NCBI GenBank assembly: GCA_947302275.1
Contig: CAMYUW010000017.1
Location: forward strand, 1-47,971
Reading direction: 5' to 3'
DNA: 47,971 nucleotides
Source: an uncultured Prevotellaceae bacterium
GTDB taxonomy: Bacteria; Bacteroidota; Bacteroidia; Bacteroidales; Muribaculaceae
The position numbers and the translations under genes were made by a program. Shown here piece by piece: positions 9,249 through 18,400 of this stretch. A model generated the notes under the pieces. That model made no database searches. It saw only the letters and a program-made list of their open reading frames with translations, and was not told the DNA's origin. How positions within the stretch are numbered: the stretch's first letter is position 1; the number at the start of each line of letters is the position of its first letter.

Positions 9249-10121
9249 TTATTCGGTGTAGTCGATGAGTTCGAGGCCGTAGGGGGTGAAGAGGCGTTTT
9301 ATTTCTTCGGGCTTGAGCATGTAGGGGTAGATGGGAGCGTCGATCAGTCCTTGGGCGTAGCTGGCGATCTCATAGACCTGATAGACGACATGGAACACCG
9401 TACCTTCAAAGAAGAAGTCGCGGGGCAGCGGCAGCAGGCCGTTGTCGGGGATGAAGAGGTCGTCCTTGTCGTAGTCGTAGGTTTGCTTGATGGACTTGAG
9501 GATGGCTGTGCGAAGCAGGGTGGTGTCGGCGATAACGTCCTCAAATGCGACAACCTTCTCGGTCTTGAGATCGTAGGTGACATAGTTGTTGGCGTAGATG
9601 CCGTGGGCAGCGCCGGCCATATAGGAACTGGTTCCCAGGTGATAGATGAGCAGGCGGTCGGTCATGCTTTCCATAATCACGCTGATCTTGCTGGTCGAGA
9701 GTTTGTTCTCATCATCTTTGACCTCGTTGACGGGAAAGAACTCTTTAGCGTCCACTTCGGTGTAGTTGGCGGGATTCAGCAGGAAATCGATGGCATTGTC
9801 CAGCTGGTTGAGTCCAGCGCTGTCGGTCATGGCGCGGAAGAGCCCTTTCTGGAGTTCGTGACAGGGCTTGCCATTGATAATCTGGGGCCAGAATGCCGAG
9901 AAAGAGTTATCAAAATACATTGTATCGCCCTCGTCGTTGACATAGGCGAACATTTTGTTAGCATCGATGTTACTGAACTGGCACAGGGTACTGTCGGTAA
10001 CCTGGCCATTGTCGTTGGCCACGTCATCGTACCTATTGTTGACACTATTATTGCCACAGGACCATAGTGTGGTCACGATGACGGCCGCCAGGGCGAGGAT
10101 GCAATTCTTGTTCATTGTCAT
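9249..10121 (-). CDS. DUF3298-type lipoprotein
   Basis: A 290-residue protein beginning MTMNKNCILALAAVIVTTLW with lipobox residues L19-W20-S21-C22. The second half (GTSSYMAGAAHGIYANNYVT, GLLPLPRDFFFEGTVFHVVY, PYMLKPEEIKRLF) matches the DUF3298/RsiV-like C-terminal pattern of secreted and anti-sigma-type proteins. No membrane helix follows the lipobox. The frame opens earlier, at 10148, but that codon lies inside the -7 box TAACTTTG (10146-10153), so the start at 10121 (or 10115, MNKN) is preferred. Function unknown; probably anchored in the outer or inner membrane facing the periplasm. Confidence 0.75.
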   Translation of the reverse strand: MTMNKNCILALAAVIVTTLWSCGNNSVNNRYDDVANDNGQVTDSTLCQFSNIDANKMFAYVNDEGDTMYFDNSFSAFWPQIINGKPCHELQKGLFRAMTDSAGLNQLDNAIDFLLNPANYTEVDAKEFFPVNEVKDDENKLSTSKISVIMESMTDRLLIYHLGTSSYMAGAAHGIYANNYVTYDLKTEKVVAFEDVIADTTLLRTAILKSIKQTYDYDKDDLFIPDNGLLPLPRDFFFEGTVFHVVYQVYEIASYAQGLIDAPIYPYMLKPEEIKRLFTPYGLELIDYTE

Positions 10122-10145
10122 TAACCGGTTTAATTGTTGTGCCTG

Positions 10146-10153
10146 CAAAGTTA
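10146..10153 (-). promoter_or_regulatory. -7 box for the DUF3298 lipoprotein
   Basis: TAACTTTG on the minus strand would place transcription start near 10139, 18 nt before the ATG at 10121. No clear -33 TTTG accompanies it. Confidence 0.6.
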
Positions 10154-10186
10154 TATAATAATGATGAGACTATATCAGGGCAGGGC

Positions 10187-10346
10187 GTAAAAAAAATCCT
10201 CGACTCACGTCGGGGATTGCTTAACTAATTAACCTTCTAATACCATTAACATAAACCTTAAAAACATTCTTTTCTGTTTTTTTGAAATAACAACTGTCTC
10301 GCGACACCTGAAATCTCATAACCTTAAAAACTAATACCATGAAAAA
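10187..10346 (-). ncRNA. Candidate small RNA with own promoter and terminator
   Basis: On the minus strand the box TACTTTTG (10353-10360) would start RNA near 10346. A 10-bp hairpin (AATCCCCGAC, GTGA loop, GTCGAGGATT; 10195-10218) followed by eight T (10194-10187) ends it. The roughly 160-nt interior includes a TGTC-GCGA-GACA tetraloop hairpin and no convincing ORF. The terminator cannot belong to the lipoprotein gene, whose promoter lies further downstream. The plus strand of the same region resembles a receptor-gene leader, so the direction of transcription is uncertain. Confidence 0.4.
10195..10218 (-). terminator. Intrinsic terminator on the minus strand
   Basis: A 10-bp stem with one G-T pair and a 4-nt loop, directly followed on the minus strand by T8. 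It ends the candidate small RNA or read-through from the NUDIX operon. Confidence 0.8.
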
Positions 10347-10413
10347 CCAATGCAAAAGTAGTGCAAATATGTTTTATAACATACTTTTTGGACATAAAAT
10401 AGCAAATAATTAA

Positions 10414-10455
10414 CTAAAATTTACAATTAGGGCTGACTCTAATTGTAAATTTTAG
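10414..10455. terminator. 17-bp perfect AT-rich inverted repeat after the NUDIX operon
   Basis: CTAAAATTTACAATTAG (10414-10430) pairs exactly with 10439-10455 across an 8-nt loop. It lies 26 bp beyond the NUDIX stop codon on the minus strand. It lacks a T-tract but is the natural candidate for the end of the five-gene operon. The spacer 10219-10413 otherwise holds a plus-strand leader-like sequence and a 24-codon open frame at 10339-10413 of doubtful reality. Confidence 0.6.
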
Positions 10456-10480
10456 ACTTGTTAACAATTTAATTTAGGCT

Positions 10481-11005
10481 TTATCGTCTAGTGAGAGTGG
10501 CAAAATAAATCATGTCAATCTCTTCGTAGGAGAAGTCTCCGCTAAAGAAATTACCTGTCTTTAGCTTCAGACAATCGGAGAGGCGTTGCAGGGCTTGCTC
10601 GAACATCTGCTGGTGGTCAAAAGCCAGCGGGGGCAACTGGTTGATAGGAAACCAGCGTGCTACACGTGCGTCGTCGCCACCCATTACCTCCTGCACACGG
10701 GTGAGGGTAAAATAAGCAATGGAAATCACACGCTCGCGCGGGTCGCGGTCGGGGGTGGCAAAGGCAGCCAATTGCTCGATATTCTCTGCCTTAAGGCCAG
10801 TCTCCTCCATGAGTTCCCGACGTGCTCCATCGGGGGCGTCCTCGTCGATGTTGAGGAAACCTCCGGGAAAAGCCCAGCATCCCTTGTAGGGCTCACCGCC
10901 GCGCTCGATAAGCAGCACGTTGAGCCTCAAACCATCATAACCAAATACGACGCAGTCGGTAGTGACGGCAGGGTGGGGGTAACGGTAACAGAATTGTCCT
11001 TCCAT
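10481..11005 (-). CDS. NUDIX hydrolase
   Basis: A 174-residue cytoplasmic protein. The full Nudix box lies at residues 49-71: G49, E55, R63, E64, E67, E68, G70 (GX5EX7REUXEEXGU). The preceding stretch CWAFPGGF and the RDPRERVISIAYF segment fit the ADP-ribose/CoA-type pyrophosphatase group, but the substrate cannot be read from the sequence. It is the last gene of a five-gene minus-strand operon and starts 9 bp after the lipoprotein stop codon. Expected role: hydrolysis of a nucleoside-diphosphate-linked metabolite or damaged nucleotide, using a divalent metal bound by the box glutamates. Confidence 0.9.
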   Translation of the reverse strand: MEGQFCYRYPHPAVTTDCVVFGYDGLRLNVLLIERGGEPYKGCWAFPGGFLNIDEDAPDGARRELMEETGLKAENIEQLAAFATPDRDPRERVISIAYFTLTRVQEVMGGDDARVARWFPINQLPPLAFDHQQMFEQALQRLSDCLKLKTGNFFSGDFSYEEIDMIYFATLTRR

Positions 11006-11014
11006 GGCGTAACG

Positions 11015-11485
11015 TCATTTCTCGATAAAGAACACCTTCAACTGTTGCGGGTCGCTGGATCGATTGAGCGCAACTGCTGCAAATGGAATGAGCGTGTAAC
11101 TGGTCTTGCTCCCACGGTTAACCTGGTACTTGAAGATGACGTTGCCCGGGCTCTGCTTGACCTCCATGGGGGTCACCATCGTGGGCTTGTTGGTCTCGGG
11201 GAGTAGTATGGCAATGACAAACTGCTTTTTCCAGTTGATATCGGTGGGCATGCCACCCATGATAGCAGCAGGGCCGAAGAAGGCATTGAAGTCTTGCTCG
11301 TTATCGATAATCAGGCGTTGGGGTTTGCTGCTGTCGATGTCATTACGCACATAGTAGTTCTCCAACAGCGTGTAGGGAACAGCCTTGGCGCCTTTTTTGG
11401 CCTGTCGCAGTTCCTTGGAAGTCGTGCACTGTACACACGATAGAGCCACTGCAATGATGGCCATGATGGTGATGAACTTTCTCAT
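11015..11485 (-). CDS. Small lipoprotein or secreted protein, function unknown
   Basis: 156 residues with an N-terminal export signal (MRKFITIMAIIAVALSCVQC) and cysteines at 17 and 20. C17 is the likelier lipidation site, although the -3 residue is atypical. The mature part is a compact beta-rich domain (QRLIIDNEQDFNAFFGP, KKQFVIAILLPETNK, VIFKYQVNRGSKTSYTLIPF), somewhat like the PrcB_C or PepSY-sized secreted domains, but I do not recognise it firmly. The start overlaps the MeaB stop codon as ATGA, so it is translationally coupled to meaB. No known link between the two functions explains this. Confidence 0.78.
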   Translation of the reverse strand: MRKFITIMAIIAVALSCVQCTTSKELRQAKKGAKAVPYTLLENYYVRNDIDSSKPQRLIIDNEQDFNAFFGPAAIMGGMPTDINWKKQFVIAILLPETNKPTMVTPMEVKQSPGNVIFKYQVNRGSKTSYTLIPFAAVALNRSSDPQQLKVFFIEK

Positions 11486-12639
11486 TTTTTGGTCTGAATG
11501 TTTTGAACGATCTTATTGTAGTAGAAGTTGAGTACGTCGCTGGCTGCTACAAACGATGTCTGCTTGCCCGAGAGCACCGTGTCCTCCTTGATGGAGAGCA
11601 GACGCTCGATTTCGGGGTCGAAGTAGAAGCGGGCCAGCAGTTGCTCGTTGATGGTCTCACGCATCCAGTAGCGCTCCTGCTCGTGGCGCTTCTCGTCAAA
11701 GTATCCACTTGCCTTGACGTGGGCAAAGTAGCGGTCAATCATGTCCCATACCTTGTCAATGTCCAGGTCGTAGTAGCCCGAATAGGTAATCACTTCAGGA
11801 AGGAAACCGCTGGGAGGCAGGGGATAAAGATGGAGGGCGTTGCGGAACTGGGCGGCTGCCAGTTTGGCGCGCTCGATGTTGTCGCCGTCACACTTGTTGA
11901 TGACGATACCGTCGGCCATCTCCATAATGCCGCGCTTGATGCCCTGCAGTTCATCGCCCGTACCGGCCAGCTGGATGAGCAGGAAGTAGTCCACCATCGA
12001 GTGGACGGCGATTTCACTCTGTCCCACACCGACGGTCTCGACAAAGATGGTGTCGTAGCCTGCCGCCTCACACAGCACGATGGTCTCGCGCGTTTTGCGT
12101 GCTACTCCGCCCAATGAACCAGCTGAGGGGGAAGGGCGGATAAACACATCAGGCTCGATGGCAAGGCGTTCCATGCGGGTCTTGTCGCCCAGGATAGAGC
12201 CCTTGGAGCGTTCACTGCTTGGGTCGATGGCGAGGACTGCCAGTTTATGTCCCTGCTTGATGACATGCATACCGAAGGAGTCAATCGACGTGCTCTTGCC
12301 GGCGCCAGGGACACCAGTAATGCCTATACGACGGGAGTTGCCAGTATAAGGGAGGCACTTCTCGATGACTTCCTGTGCAATGATCTGGTGTTCGGCGTTG
12401 CGGCTTTCGACCAGTGTGACGGCCTGTCCCAGCACGGCGCGGTTGCCCTTGCGTATGCCCTCAACATATTCGGCGGGCGTCAGTTGCGGTTTGCGCTTGC
12501 GCTTCAGGTAAGGGTTGACGCTGGGCAGCTGCTCCACGCCACTGTTGACCTGCAGTCCCGTGTATTGCGCGTCATTCTCAGGATGCTGCACAGAGGGGCA
12601 CTCCTCGTTATGTTGTACGATTCTAGTTTTATCTGCCAT
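11482..12639 (-). CDS. meaB: MeaB/ArgK-type GTPase (methylmalonyl-CoA mutase chaperone)
   Basis: A 385-residue G3E-family P-loop GTPase. Walker A GVPGAGKS is at residues 109-116, with IDPSSERSKGSILGDKTRM, the ETVGVGQSE switch segment and the NKCDGDN guanine-recognition motif. It protects and reloads adenosylcobalamin-dependent methylmalonyl-CoA mutase, which Bacteroidales use in the succinate-propionate pathway. About 50 extra N-terminal residues precede the conserved helical domain. The mutase genes are not in the window. A PduO-type adenosyltransferase, which makes the cofactor, is encoded at 35688-36242. Third gene of the minus-strand operon; starts 18 bp after the DUF1573 stop. Confidence 0.93.
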   Translation of the reverse strand: MADKTRIVQHNEECPSVQHPENDAQYTGLQVNSGVEQLPSVNPYLKRKRKPQLTPAEYVEGIRKGNRAVLGQAVTLVESRNAEHQIIAQEVIEKCLPYTGNSRRIGITGVPGAGKSTSIDSFGMHVIKQGHKLAVLAIDPSSERSKGSILGDKTRMERLAIEPDVFIRPSPSAGSLGGVARKTRETIVLCEAAGYDTIFVETVGVGQSEIAVHSMVDYFLLIQLAGTGDELQGIKRGIMEMADGIVINKCDGDNIERAKLAAAQFRNALHLYPLPPSGFLPEVITYSGYYDLDIDKVWDMIDRYFAHVKASGYFDEKRHEQERYWMRETINEQLLARFYFDPEIERLLSIKEDTVLSGKQTSFVAASDVLNFYYNKIVQNIQTKK

Positions 12640-12657
12640 ATTGGATAATTACAGTTA

Positions 12658-13758
12658 TTACTTGTTGATGATGCCTACGAGGCGGATGGTAAGCCGGGGC
12701 GAAGCCGGGTCGTTGCACAACAGCGTGAGTGGCACGTTGAGCAGGTCACCCTGTATTTGGGAGGTGTCCACGGTTACGGTAACGCTGGCCGATTTGCCGC
12801 GTTTGATCTCAGTTCGGTTCGTGTCCACGGTAACTCCTTCGCCCTCAGGAACCCAGAGCCGTCTGATAGAGAGGGGCGACTTGCCCTTGTTGGTGACAGT
12901 GAAAGAGCGGGTTACGGTCTCACCAGCCGTTATGGTGCCGAAGTCCAGGCTTTCTCCACAGTCCACGCTGGCGACGGGCGCCTCTTTCAATTCCTTGTCG
13001 GTGAGGTTGTCAAATCGTTCCAATACCTGGGCCATCACGTGAATGTCGGCAGTTCCGCTAACGACACTTGACGGTTGATGCAGTGGTACACATTTTAGGG
13101 TCAGGATATCGTCGTTGAGTCCCCACAGCGGCGCATGGCCCGATAGGTAATGCACCGTCAGGGCGGTAACACGTGCAGGCGGTACCGTGTCTGGGACGAC
13201 AGCTGGCTTGAGATGGGGTAATGCGCCATCTGCCGTCACAATCATGGTGTCGGTAGAGGCGTTGTAGGCACTCAGGAAAAGTGTCTTGTTATCGCCTTTA
13301 AACATTTCGCCGAAGGGAATATTCTGCTGGCTGATACGCAGTGAACCGGCCTGTAGCGGGTATTGTTTATCGAGAGTTGCTTCGGTTGGAATCACGTTAC
13401 CCGTAATTTCCAGGATAGTGCGTTTGACGGATGTGTTGGTTAAGATGATTGCCTGTTTGGTGAATTGTCCCGGGCGTCCCGATGGGTTATAAGTGAGTTC
13501 TACCATAGCGGTGTCACCTGGGGAAATAGGATCCTGTGGATAGTTGATGACCGTGCATCCGCATCCTGCCTGTGCCTTGACAATCAGCAGAGGTTGTGTG
13601 CCAGTGTTCACTAGCCTCATCTGGCAAGTGACCTTGCCGTTTTTCTCCAAGAACACGCCAAAGTCATGCTGGCGTTCCAGCCAAGTGGCCTCGGGTTGTG
13701 CGGCAGCCGATATGGTTATCGTTGCCAACAAAAGTGCTATGTGAAGTATGCGATTCAC
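12658..13758 (-). CDS. DUF1573 domain protein with two or three immunoglobulin-like repeats
   Basis: 366 residues with signal peptide MNRILHIALLLATITISAAAQ. The first domain is a typical DUF1573 unit (HDFGVFLEKNGKVTCQMRLV ... GCGCTVINYP ... NPSGRPGQF). A second, degenerate unit and a third one (SLDFGTITAGETVTRSFTVT) follow, the last lacking the CGCT motif. DUF1573 proteins are exported Ig-like modules of unknown role, common in Bacteroidota. The start codon abuts the stop of the smaller DUF1573 gene with no gap, so the two are co-translated. Confidence 0.85.
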   Translation of the reverse strand: MNRILHIALLLATITISAAAQPEATWLERQHDFGVFLEKNGKVTCQMRLVNTGTQPLLIVKAQAGCGCTVINYPQDPISPGDTAMVELTYNPSGRPGQFTKQAIILTNTSVKRTILEITGNVIPTEATLDKQYPLQAGSLRISQQNIPFGEMFKGDNKTLFLSAYNASTDTMIVTADGALPHLKPAVVPDTVPPARVTALTVHYLSGHAPLWGLNDDILTLKCVPLHQPSSVVSGTADIHVMAQVLERFDNLTDKELKEAPVASVDCGESLDFGTITAGETVTRSFTVTNKGKSPLSIRRLWVPEGEGVTVDTNRTEIKRGKSASVTVTVDTSQIQGDLLNVPLTLLCNDPASPRLTIRLVGIINK

Positions 13759-14157
13759 TTACTTCTTGGGGATAACAGTGCCCTCGATACGCAACGTTGT
13801 AGAGCGCTCCTTGCCGTTGGTCTTCACCTTGACGGTCTTCTTGAAGGCGCCAGGGCGGCCGATGGGACTGTAGGTCACTTTGATTTTGCCCTTCTTGCCC
13901 GGCTTGATGGGCTTGGAGGGATATTCAGGACGGGTGCAGCCGCAAGATGCCGTCGCATCGATGATGAGCAGCGGCTTGTTGCCTGTGTTAGTGAACTCAA
14001 AGGTGCACGACACAGGGCCTTTAGCCTCCTGAATGGTGCCAAAATCATGGCTCTTGACCTCAAATGTCGCCTCGGCCTGCTTGTCATCGGCCAATGAGCT
14101 CAGAGCTACCAAACAAACGGCGAATACCGCCATAAAAAACCGTTTAGTCATTGTCAT
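13759..14157 (-). CDS. Single-domain DUF1573 protein
   Basis: 132 residues: signal peptide (MTMTKRFFMAVFAVCLVALS) and one DUF1573 domain with HDFGTIQEAKGPVSC, the CGCT motif (SCGCTRPEYP) and YSPIGRPGAF. The alternative start MTKR at 14151 is equally possible. It is the first gene of the operon that continues through the larger DUF1573 gene, meaB, the small lipoprotein and the NUDIX gene. Promoter elements TTTG (14215-14218) and TAACTTTG (14188-14195) precede it. The conserved cysteine pair could bind metal or form a disulfide; this is inference. Confidence 0.88.
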   Translation of the reverse strand: MTMTKRFFMAVFAVCLVALSSLADDKQAEATFEVKSHDFGTIQEAKGPVSCTFEFTNTGNKPLLIIDATASCGCTRPEYPSKPIKPGKKGKIKVTYSPIGRPGAFKKTVKVKTNGKERSTTLRIEGTVIPKK

Positions 14158-14187
14158 TATTTAGATATGATGATTAAGTCTAACCTG

Positions 14188-14218
14188 CAAAGTTAGGAAC
14201 ATTTTTTGGTGAAGCAAA
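14188..14218 (-). promoter_or_regulatory. Promoter of the DUF1573-meaB-NUDIX operon
   Basis: TTTG (14215-14218) and TAACTTTG (14188-14195) on the minus strand, 19 bp apart, predict a start near 14181 and a leader of about 24 nt. Confidence 0.75.
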
Positions 14219-14276
14219 CTGAAAGCGGGAATTTAATATTATTTTATTGTTCTGTAACGGAAAAATCGCTCTAAAC

Positions 14277-14307
14277 TTGTGAAACCAGATAAAAGTGTTT
14301 AAATTTG
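14277..14307 (+). promoter_or_regulatory. Promoter of the 14352 gene
   Basis: TTG (14277-14279), a 20-bp spacer and TAAATTTG (14300-14307). It is divergent from the DUF1573 operon promoter. Confidence 0.7.
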
Positions 14308-14351
14308 CGGTAATGGATAAATAGCATATTATTAACTAAATAGAGTTGATT

Positions 14352-15260
14352 ATGAAAAAAACCAGATTATTTGTTGCGCTACTGGTGATGCTGGTTGCCG
14401 CCAGCGGCTATGCCCAGGACAGTTATCGTCAGGCTGTTAAGGATTACATGGCTATTTATTCCCATAAGGCTATGGAATCTTACTTGAATCAGATGGATTC
14501 TACTTTTAAGTCACATAACACATATTACTTTGAGAGTGGAGATGTAGATTTGAATCAATTGACTGAACGCTATTTCAAAGAGGGGTTCATGGATTATATG
14601 ACGGATTTCATGTGCGCCAAGTCAAAAGAACTCGGTGTCACAGAAGCGGGTCTAAGGGAGCTCATATCGCTCATGTCCACGCCAGAGGGCCAGACATACA
14701 ATGAACACAGCACGCAATGGTTCGAGGCCATCAAGCACGATACTACAGTCTTCGATGGCTTAGACACTCTCAAGATTATGGCTGGAGAAGATCCAGACCC
14801 GATTCAGATCAAAGCAGGAATCGATCCCGGGTATGTTGAGAAATACAATAAGGTCCTGGAAGCCGATCTGGTCAAGCAATACTTGCAGGGTTACTTTGAT
14901 CAGTATTTCAATATATTTACGATGATATTCAGGGAAATGCCCGATGAAATGAAGGATGTGCAGAATAAGTTGGATAGGGTGAAGAATTGGATGATTACTA
15001 ACTTGCCAACGATGGCGTTAAACAACGCTTATGGCATCATCACCGAGGATGACCTTGATTTTCTCGCTAAGCTGCAAACCCTGGATGCCACCCACCAGTT
15101 ACTAGGCCTCCTTCCCATGAACCCTGGTGACCTGATGACAATAGGACAGGGTGCAATGAAGAATTATATTGAATGGATGGAGAATCATGGTGCTGTCGTG
15201 AAGGAAGATATGAAGGATTTTATTCAAAATTTCCAATTATTCAACCCAAAGACTTGGTGA
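14352..15260 (+). CDS. Secreted helical protein of unknown function (DUF2059-like segment)
   Basis: 302 residues from the ATG at 14352; a TTG at 14346 would add two residues and is unlikely. Signal peptide MKKTRLFVALLVMLVAASGYAQ. The mature protein is largely alpha-helical and acidic. The segment LISLMSTPEGQTYNEHSTQW resembles the DUF2059 pattern of periplasmic proteins, but the match is weak. A second helical half (residues about 165-302) contains FTMIFREMPDEMKDVQNKL. Probably periplasmic; the role is unknown. Monocistronic, with its own promoter and a hairpin after it (15304-15344). Confidence 0.75.
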   Translation: MKKTRLFVALLVMLVAASGYAQDSYRQAVKDYMAIYSHKAMESYLNQMDSTFKSHNTYYFESGDVDLNQLTERYFKEGFMDYMTDFMCAKSKELGVTEAGLRELISLMSTPEGQTYNEHSTQWFEAIKHDTTVFDGLDTLKIMAGEDPDPIQIKAGIDPGYVEKYNKVLEADLVKQYLQGYFDQYFNIFTMIFREMPDEMKDVQNKLDRVKNWMITNLPTMALNNAYGIITEDDLDFLAKLQTLDATHQLLGLLPMNPGDLMTIGQGAMKNYIEWMENHGAVVKEDMKDFIQNFQLFNPKTW

Positions 15261-15303
15261 CCAGACAGTAGTGGGGCTCATTGCCTGATTGCTGAAAAAT
15301 AAT

Positions 15304-15344
15304 CATCAGCCGTTGCCGGTCGAAGACTCGGACAGCGGCTGATG
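15304..15344 (+). terminator. Hairpin after the 14352 gene
   Basis: CATCAGCCG (15304-15312) pairs with CGGCTGATG (15336-15344), and the loop contains a further CCG/CGG and GTC/GAC stem. The nearest T-run is 15 nt away, so it is a weak intrinsic terminator at best. Confidence 0.45.
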
Positions 15345-15412
15345 TCACATGGATGCAGATTGTTTTTTCAGCGTTTTTTAGTGAGAAATGGATAGTGTAA
15401 TGGCTTTTTTTG

Positions 15413-15420
15413 TAAATTTG
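15413..15420 (+). promoter_or_regulatory. -7 box of the tricorn-like protease gene
   Basis: TAAATTTG, 28 bp before the start codon. No TTTG stands at the expected -33 distance. Confidence 0.55.
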
Positions 15421-15448
15421 CAGAAAATAACCCAATTATAGTATAATC

Positions 15449-18400
15449 ATGATGAAGAAAATCTTGCTTTCTCTCGCCGCTGTGACGGCAATGACCGCGA
15501 TGGCCGACACGCCGTTGTGGATGCGTTATGCGAGCATCTCGCCTGACGGTAACAAGATCGCGTTCTGCTACAAGGGTGACATCTATGTGGTGCCCTCCAG
15601 TGGCGGACAGGCTGTGCAGTTGACCTCGCAGTCGAGTTATGAAACCCAGCCTGTGTGGTCTCCCGACGGGACGACGTTGGCCTTTGCCAGTGACCGTAAA
15701 GGAAACTTTGACATCTTTGTGATGCCCTCGACAGGTGGCCAACCCCAGCAACTGACCCGCAACAGTGCAGCCGAGACACCGTGGACCTTCAGTCCCGACG
15801 GCAAGTACATCTACTACAGCGCTGCCATCCAGGATCCCGCAAGCAGCATGCTGTTCCCCTCAGGCCGATTGACCGAGGTCTATAAGGTGCCCGTTGAGGG
15901 AGGCCGCTCCACCCGCGAGTTGGGCACTCCTGCCGAGTACATCACCTGGAACAAGACCGGCAACTATTTTGTCTATCAGGACCGCAAGGGCGGTGAGGAC
16001 GAGTATCGTAAGCATCACACCTCGTCGATTACACGTGACATCTGGTGCTATGATGCCAAGACAGGACATCACACCAACTTGACTAACATCGGCGGCGAGG
16101 ACCGTAACCCCGTCCTCAGTCCCGATGGCAAGACCGTCTATTTCTTGAGCGAGCGCAACGGCGGTTCGATGAACGTTTACTCAATGCCGCTGGACCATCC
16201 CAGCCAGCTCAGCAAGGTGACCAACTTCACGGTTAACCCCGTGCGTTTCCTCTCGATTGACAATAAGGGCACATTGTGCTTCACCCAGGACGGCGAGCTC
16301 TACACCATGCGCCAGGGCGGTCAGCCCAGCAAGGTGAACATCAGCCTGTGGCATGATGACAGCGACCAGATCCAGAACCTGTCGTTCACCCGCGGCGCTA
16401 CCGATGCTGCCGTGTCGCCCGATGGCAAGATGGTGGCCTTTGTAGTGCGCGGTGAAGTCTTTGTGACCTCGGTGGAATACAGCACCACCAAGCGCATCAC
16501 CAATACTCCTGAGGCCGAGAATTGGGTATCGTGGGGCGCCGACAACCGCACGTTGGCCTATGCCACCGAGCGCAACGGCAACTGGGAACTTGTCCTCGCT
16601 ACCATCGAACGCAAGGATGACCCCAACTTTGCCAACGCCACCCTCATCAAGGAAGAAATCCTGCTGCCCTCGACCACGGTTGAGCGCATGTATCCCTGCC
16701 TGTCGCCCGATGGCAAGAAACTGGCCTTTATCGAGGACCGTATCTATCTCAAGGTGCTTGACCTCAAGACCAAGCAGGTGACCCAGGTGACCGACGGCTC
16801 GACCTGGTATGAGACCAACGGCGGCTTTGACTACAGCTGGTCGCCCGACGGCAAGTGGTTTGCCCTCGAGTTCATCGGCAACCAGCGTGACCCCTATACC
16901 GACATCGGTATCGTGTCGGCCAACGGTGGCCCCATTACCAACATTACTGGTAGTGCATACATCAGCGAGAGTCCCCGCTGGGTCATGGAGGGCAATGCCA
17001 TCATGTTCCGCAGCAACCGCTACGGTATGCGCAGCCATGCCTCATGGGGTTCACAGGACGACGTCTTCCTGGCTTTCGTCAACCAAGAAGCACTGGATCG
17101 CTATAACCTCAACAAGGAGGACTATGAACTGCTGACCGAGGCTGAGAAGGAGGCCAAGAAGGCCGAAGAGAAGAAGGCTGAGGACACCAAGAACAGCAAG
17201 AAGAAAGGCAAAGCCGCTCCCGCCGCCAAGGCCGAAGATAAGGGCTTGAAGGTGGATCTGGCTGGCATCGAGGACCGCATCGTGCGCGTGACGCCCAATT
17301 CGAGCAGCATCTCGGGTTGCATGATTACCCCCGACGGCGAGTCACTGTATTACCTGTCTGCCTTTGAGAAAGGCTATGACCTGTGGAAAATGGACCTGCG
17401 CAAGCACGAGACCAAGCTCCTGAACAAGATGGGCGGCGGTGGTGCCGACATCCAGGCCAGCAAGGACGGCAAGACGCTGTTTGTGCTGGGCGGCAGCAAG
17501 ATGCAGAAACTCACCGTGGCAGGCGACAAGCTCACGGGCATCGACTATAAGGCCGACATGAAGATGGACCTGTTCGCTGAGCGTGAGTATATGTTCAACC
17601 ATGTGGATAAGCAAATCTCGAAGCGCTTCTACAATCTGACCTATCACGGCTGTGACTGGAAATCCTATGTGGAGACCTATCGCAAGTTCTTGCCTCACAT
17701 CAACAATAACTATGACTATGCTAACTTGCTGAGCGAACTGCTGGGCGAGCTGAACGCCTCGCACACTGGCGGTCGCTTCTATCCCTCCAGCGGAGAAGCC
17801 ACTTCAGACCTGGGACTTATCTATAACTGGAACTACACTGGCAATGGCCTCAAGATCGACGAAGTTATCGAGGGCGGTCCGCTGGCCAAGGCCAAGAGCC
17901 AAGTCAAGCCTGGCGCCATCCTTGAGAAGATCAACGGTGTTGCCATCGACGAGGAGAACGACTATACCGAGTTGCTCAACGGCCAGGCAGGCAAGAAGAC
18001 TCTGCTCTCGCTCTATGATCCCAAGACCAACAAGCGCTGGGAAGAGGTGGTGAAGCCCATCAGCAAGGGCGCCCTGGGTGACCTGATGTACAAGCGCTGG
18101 GTAAAGCGCAACGCCCACATCGTGGACAGCCTGTCGGGCGGCCGTCTGGGTTATGTGCACCTGGAGTCGATGAACGACGCCAGCTATCGTGACATCTACA
18201 GCGATGTGCTGGGTAAATACAACAAGCGTGACGGTATTGTGATCGATACCCGATTCAACGGTGGTGGCCGCCTGCACGAGGATATCGAGGTGCTCTTCAG
18301 CGGCAAGAAATACTTTACCCAGGTGATTCGCGGCCGTGAGGCTTGCGATATGCCTAGCCGACGCTGGAATAAGCCCAGCATCATGCTTCAGTGCGAGGCC

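Noticed and set aside
9240..10067. 275-codon plus-strand frame opposite the DUF3298 lipoprotein
   Set aside because: The minus-strand frame has a signal, a lipobox and a known domain; the plus frame has none.
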